Shown here: positions 59,251 to 64,000 of the stretch, in pieces
How positions within the stretch are numbered: position 1 is the stretch's first letter
How the letters are laid out: every line of letters begins with the position of its first letter
NCBI GenBank assembly: GCA_002917075.1
Contig: NTMA01000010.1
Span: 619,538-683,537 of the forward strand
DNA from: Hawksworthiomyces lignivorus
Lineage: Eukaryota > Ascomycota > Sordariomycetes > Ophiostomatales > Ophiostomataceae
Direction: 5' to 3'
Length of the DNA stretch: 64,000 bases
Position numbers and translations under genes: made by a program
The notes under the pieces: generated by a model
What the model saw: the letters and a program-made list of their open reading frames with translations, nothing else
Told to the model about the DNA's origin: nothing
Databases searched by the model: none

Positions 59251-61629
59251 AGGGTGTGTGGGGTGAGAAACATCGTAGTGTCGCTGGAGGAAAATGACGG
59301 CATATATTTTGTTGTCGCTAGCCAAAGCACTTACAGGCTCCCTCTGGAAGAGAAGTATGTTCCATGCCTCTTGTTATACCTGCTTCGAAAACAGAAGCAT
59401 GGAGGTCATTTGCTACACGTCGTCGAGCTTCGATTCTTCTATTAATCTTTGTATTTCACCCGAACACACATGGCCGTTTTCATGACTAGCCAATAGGTCT
59501 ACAATTTTACGGGAACACAAAGTGCTGTGCTCCTCTTCCCGCTGGTGTACGCACCAGACCAAGTAACACAGACGGGTAGCCGCCAAAAACCAGGTAGAGT
59601 GTTCATCATCCCTCGGAGACAGACGAGAGCAGTCCGATGTCAGAACCAAACAAAAAAAAGCACCTCTATCTTCTCCGGCATAATTTTCCGGTGAGAGACA
59701 GACAGAACCCATGGACGAATGCATGCAGAGTCCTTTCCCACACAAGCAAACATGTGTTCGCCGAGATTGCGCATTTACGCAAAGAAACATGGCCGTGTCA
59801 ACAGAATTGTTTCTGTCAACTCGTTATTGTCTCGTTTGCCCCAAGCCCTGCAGATCGGCAACCAGGCGAAGGGAAACGGGGACGACACAAACATGTTTAC
59901 GCAATAAGTCTCAAGCTGCTGACGCAGGTACCCCTAATGTTTGGCTCTGCTTCCTCGTTGGCTGTCGTTTTCGGTCAAGCGTGCAGCAAGTATGTTGTAT
60001 GCTTCGAATAAATCATGAAAAGAGCAAGTGTCCGCAAGGTGCCGGCAGTGTAGCTGGCAAGGGTATCCCAGATTCGATAGCAGATAAGACGCTCAGGCAT
60101 GGTTCCCAATGTTGAGCATGTCCCGCTTTTTCGATGAACATCCAGCTTTCCCCATTATTTTCCCCTTTCTGGACTCTTTTCCATCCACTCACCTGTGGAC
60201 ATTCAGGCTAGCTTCGTACTTTTCCTTTCTGCTGGAATACAGACATAGGCCCATTGTACGAGAGGATGGGCACTAGAAGAGTTCCAAAATAAGATGCAGC
60301 CTTAGTTTTTAGCTAAAGAAGCCCATATATCTTCTACATATTTAATAGTCAGAAAATCTGGAGGGGACAGCCACACCTGAAGGAAAAAGGGGCACGAGCG
60401 TCTCTCGGCCATCCACTTATTATCCATATTCCTTTTTTGGGGAAATTTGCGAAAAAGGAGCAAGCAAAAACAGGTGGCCGACCGCACGGGCGTTTTGGTG
60501 AGAAGAGGCCGAGTTCTGGAGCCTATTTTGGCGAAGTGAGACAATATGAAATAGCTAGGCCTCATAGTCTGCGAGGATAAGACCACTCAGTGTATGAGAG
60601 GAAGCAAATCGAGAAGGCACAGGCGAGAAGCAATAAGTGAGAAGCGAGAAACTAGAAATTAGAACAAAAAAAGGCCGCCATTGAAAACGTGCCTGTTGCT
60701 CTGGCGCCAAGGAAGAGCCTCTACGGAGTACTATGTAAATGAACGAGTGGAACGACACTTTCGCAGAGCCTGAGGGACTGATGCTCACTTCTCGCATTAT
60801 CCTTCTTCCTCTTTTCCCTTTTGTTTATGTGTGCGGTACTCCTAGGATCTACAGCAGGGGCATTCTAACCGCACTTCCCATCTCCATAGTGCTGTGTCCG
60901 AAGAAATATCACATCCGCATTTCCTTTGCCGGACCTTGGTACATGATGCGGTCAGCAAGTCTCTGGTGCCTTCCTCTTGACCTTGTCTCTTCTCTTCAGC
61001 TCCCTCTCGCTGGCGATTTCCCTTCCCTTCGTGGCCTCTCTTTGCACTACTCTAGATGGCCTGTCCCAGGAAAGGAGCTAGCGGCCCAGCTGAAAGGTCC
61101 ATGGCCTTCTCGCCTGGGAGAGAGAAGCTGAACTAAAGCAAGCCCGATCTCTCTGGCTCTTAAGTTAGCGTATTGGCATCGCCTTCTAATAAGACCCACT
61201 CTTCTGGAAAAGCGCTGGAGAAAAATGAACGATGGGTCTCTCCCCCCTGTTCCTGTACGAAATGCTCGTAAGCATATGCGCCACGGAACAAGATTTGTTC
61301 TAGCTTATACAGATTCATAACAGGCCTGATATATGATTTTCGTGTCCCCGGTACGGCGTACAACACGTACACATAATTACAGAAGAGTGAATAGAACCAT
61401 TGGGAGCGAGCAATGATGGGCAGCAGGGAAGCATCGTCTCCACTACTTCCGCTGTCCCGGAGGAATTGCCTACATAGAGTACGGAGTACGTGTATTCGCA
61501 CATCTTGCTCTCTCAACTCGGATGATGGCCATGGCCGTCCTTTTTTTGCATGACATAACCAGCGTTTACAGATTGGCCTCATTTGGTCTTTCTTGATCCA
61601 AATATCTCCTCCCTTAGGTCGTGTATGTC

Positions 61630-61699
61630 ATCTTTTTTTTTTGTCTCTTCTCCTCTCTTCTTTTCTTTTCTTTTTCTTTTCGTTCTTTTCTTCTTTTAT
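61630..61699 (+). repeat. Polypyrimidine tract
   Basis: About 70 nt of almost pure T and C (TTTTCTTTTCTTTTTCTTTTC and similar), interrupted by two G residues. No gene starts directly downstream. Confidence 0.75.
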
Positions 61700-63340
61700 T
61701 ATTTATTCATCCTGGTCCTTGTCAGCTCATCTTGCATCTTTGCTATTTACCGCTTTCGTTGTCCACTTTTCCTGCGTTCTCAGCCGCGACCCTCTAATCG
61801 CTAATGTCTTACCCTGCGACGGCCAGTATGTGACAGGACTACAGCTTCCGCGTCGCCGACCTCCAGGGTGGACCATGTTCCTGGGGACGCCGTCAATTTT
61901 TTAGATGGGGTCTTTCTTCCGGCAAGCAACGTAGTGGCTTCCGTGCAGACAGGGGTTCTATCATCATCACGATTGGTTGGAGCAAGACAAGAGATGCAGA
62001 AGAGAGGCCATTGAGAAGAAGTTCTCCAAAAAAAGAATGGATTGGAAAGAACGTGTCAAAAACTAAGATGCAGAAAAAGAAGAGACAAAAAAAGCAAAAG
62101 AAGGGTTAGAGCAAAAAGGAAGCAGGGGAAAAAATTAGACTGCAGATCGGTCAGGGGCGCTTTCAACTGAAGCCTCTCTCTGCCCGCGGACTTTATCACA
62201 TCACCCAGTTGGCGACATGATCCGGCAGGAGAAAATACGCTCTCCGGAAAAGTGACTAATTCTGAATTAGCACAGAGCGTGCTCCGTACAAGCACACAGT
62301 TTGCATGGACAAGCAGCAGAGAACAGAAGCGGTGCGAGCCATTCTCTCGTACTCCGCTGACTGCCCGCTCAACTCTCAAGCCACTTGGGAGGTTCTCTTT
62401 TGTCCCTAGTACGGTCCCAGAGCGAGGGGCCAAAGCTTCCCGCAAGCTGCCCTGGCACAAGAGAGTGGGAATAGGACGCTGGAATTAGGTGCATAGCTTG
62501 CGGCAGTGGGAACAGAGCGCAAAGAAGCTTACAAGGGTCGTGCAGCTGCATCTGCAAGGACGGGAGGCTTCTTGGGAGCGGGCATATTCTATTTTGTCTC
62601 CTCTACGCACATATACGCAGTAGGCGTACGGCAGTCCTCGTATTTGGGTTCTCTTTTGCTTCCGGGTCTTTTTACTCCTCCACTCCTAGTTTCTTGCTAA
62701 TGTTCTCAGACACCCCCTGTCCCTGGTTTTGCTCTTCGCGTCCCGAACTTGTAGGAGGAGGTTGGCCTGGAATCAAGTAAATATTACACTACTGGAAATA
62801 TGCTCTTTCGCATTATTGCTCAATATCAAGCCGTGTCAAGGCGGGAAATTTAATGCAAGGTACAAATTGATTTTTCGGCTTTGCTCTTTGCTTGCCAGAG
62901 ATTAATGAGCGGGAAAAATAAACGAAACAAACTTTGCTCGTACCGAAGCTTCGCATCTTATCTACATGTTGCTGTTGAAATGACATAGCTCTCATAAAAA
63001 GCAGGAGTTGCAACTTGTCACACTTTGTGAGAGCTGTTGGACACTCGCTTGTCACATGTGCACACTCCCGTAGGAGCATACTTTCCCATTCTCGATTCCC
63101 CGGGCCTGGCCTCCCGAACCTGGCAGCAGTCTGATCATCTCGCAAACGAGAAGATCTCCCGAACTATGGTAATAATAGAAGAGGTACTATTAGCAACTAA
63201 ATTGCGAATTAGACACATGAGAAAAAGTGGACAGAGAGCGAGAGTGAAGGTTGAAGGATGAAGGCTGCAGCGCGACGAGGGGTCGCAAGACGAGATGAAC
63301 TCCCCTCCGGACATTTAGAATATGTGGTTCACTTCATTAA

Positions 63341-63370
63341 CACATGTTTTCCTTCACACATGTTTTCCTT
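63341..63370. repeat. 14-bp direct repeat (two copies)
   Basis: CACATGTTTTCCTT occurs at 63341-63354 and again at 63357-63370, separated by CA, which makes a 16-bp period. Confidence 0.8.
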
Positions 63371-63972
63371 GTTGCGAATGCATTCTTTGCAACAATATTG
63401 CACTGTCTGTCTACCTAGTCGTAGAACTGGTGTTGCTGTCTGACCACACCAAGTTCCTGCGATTAGCCTGGCCAAGGAGCCCAGGCCCGCTTCACTTGCG
63501 CCGAAAATGGTTCTCGTCTGACGGTTCGCTCTGCCTCGCCCGCCCAGCGCACAAACAAATTCTCCGTGCTACACACCATTGCCTTTCTAGGGCGCACCCC
63601 TGAGCGTTGCATCGCTCGGGCGGGAACAGACCCTCCCCCGCAAGAGGCGCCTTAGCAGACGAACAGTGATGTTGCAGTCGCCCGCCACACCATCCTCCTC
63701 TGATGGTTCACACCGCATGCAAGCATGTCGCTCACTTTCCTACTTTGTACATGCGCTCGCTCATTGTAATTGATATCATTTAAAGGAGCGCTTTGAACAA
63801 AAATTCCAACAGTGCAGCGGTGATCCTCGTGATTTGCTCTGTTCTGCTTTTTTGTTTGACGAGCACTGGACGTCTGCAGCGCTGGACATTTGCGGATGCT
63901 CTGCTTTCCGATTGTGTTTGGGTGTGTTTCCTCTTCCGCAAGCTGGGGTATGACACGGGTTCTTGCAGAACC

Positions 63973-63998
63973 TTTTTTTTTTTTTTTTTTTTTTTTTT
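63973..63998. repeat. T26 homopolymer at window end
   Basis: Twenty-six consecutive T residues ending 2 nt before the window edge. It is not a telomeric repeat. Confidence 0.85.
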
Positions 63999-64000
63999 AC

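Larger units (their letters stand above)
58294..64000. other. Gene-free right end of the window
   Basis: No supported gene. Contents are a G25 run (59226-59250), TACGGAGTA at 60722 and 61480, a 70-nt pyrimidine tract at 61630-61699, a 14-bp direct repeat at 63341-63370 and a T26 run at the very end. Open frames reach 140 codons (61160-61582 minus) but show no domain. Confidence 0.55.

Noticed and set aside
61160..61582. 140-codon minus-strand frame near the right end
   Set aside because: No domain or splice context; it is within the length range of random frames in this non-coding DNA.
63973..63998. Terminal T run as a telomere or contig end
   Set aside because: It is a homopolymer, not TTAGGG repeats; it only coincides with the window edge.

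Overview
The window looks like nuclear DNA of a filamentous ascomycete (Pezizomycotina). The evidence is short spliceosomal introns (about 60-130 nt) with GTRWGY donors and CTAAC/CTGAC branch points, an intron-bearing tRNA-Val gene, and a gene set typical of moulds: a Zn2Cys6 regulator, a CRH glucan-chitin transglycosylase, a Dicer-like 1 and a fungal UBC8. A Sordariomycete, perhaps Hypocreales, is my guess from protein style and from the interspersed TACTCCGTA motifs; it is not demonstrated.

I support twelve protein genes and one tRNA. Left part (1-27.8 kb): a truncated Dal81/TamA-like regulator (minus) with a cluster of GATAAG sites upstream; a gene-poor tract; a DapA-like aldolase (minus, 9.4-10.5 kb); an 11.8 kb gene-free tract; a two-exon 2-oxoglutarate/Fe(II) dioxygenase (minus, 22.3-23.5 kb); and an aminoglycoside-phosphotransferase-fold protein that has lost its catalytic aspartates (plus, 26.2-27.5 kb). 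Middle (27.8-46 kb): a five-exon ACS-family MFS permease (minus), a tRNA-Val(CAC) with a 22-nt intron (minus), a secreted GPI-type CRH enzyme (plus), then a compact GC-rich block with a class III sirtuin (plus), an MFSD5-like transporter (minus) and a CCDC130/Cwf16-type splicing factor (plus). Right part (46-64 kb): a seven-exon UBC8 E2 (minus), a complete Dicer-like 1 (plus), a 927-residue serine-rich disordered protein (minus), and about 5.7 kb with no gene.

The genes do not form one pathway or a biosynthetic cluster; they are mostly independent housekeeping, cell-wall, RNA-silencing and regulatory genes. About two thirds of the window is non-coding, with long pyrimidine/purine tracts, homopolymers (including a 25-nt G run) and two short motifs repeated in intergenic DNA.

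The most unusual observation is the reconstructed UBC8 gene. Matching the conserved E2 sequence appears to need an 8-nt exon and a single-nucleotide exon, each flanked by good splice sites and branch points, giving a total of 555 nt, which is divisible by three. All coordinates are read by eye, and no search was run.
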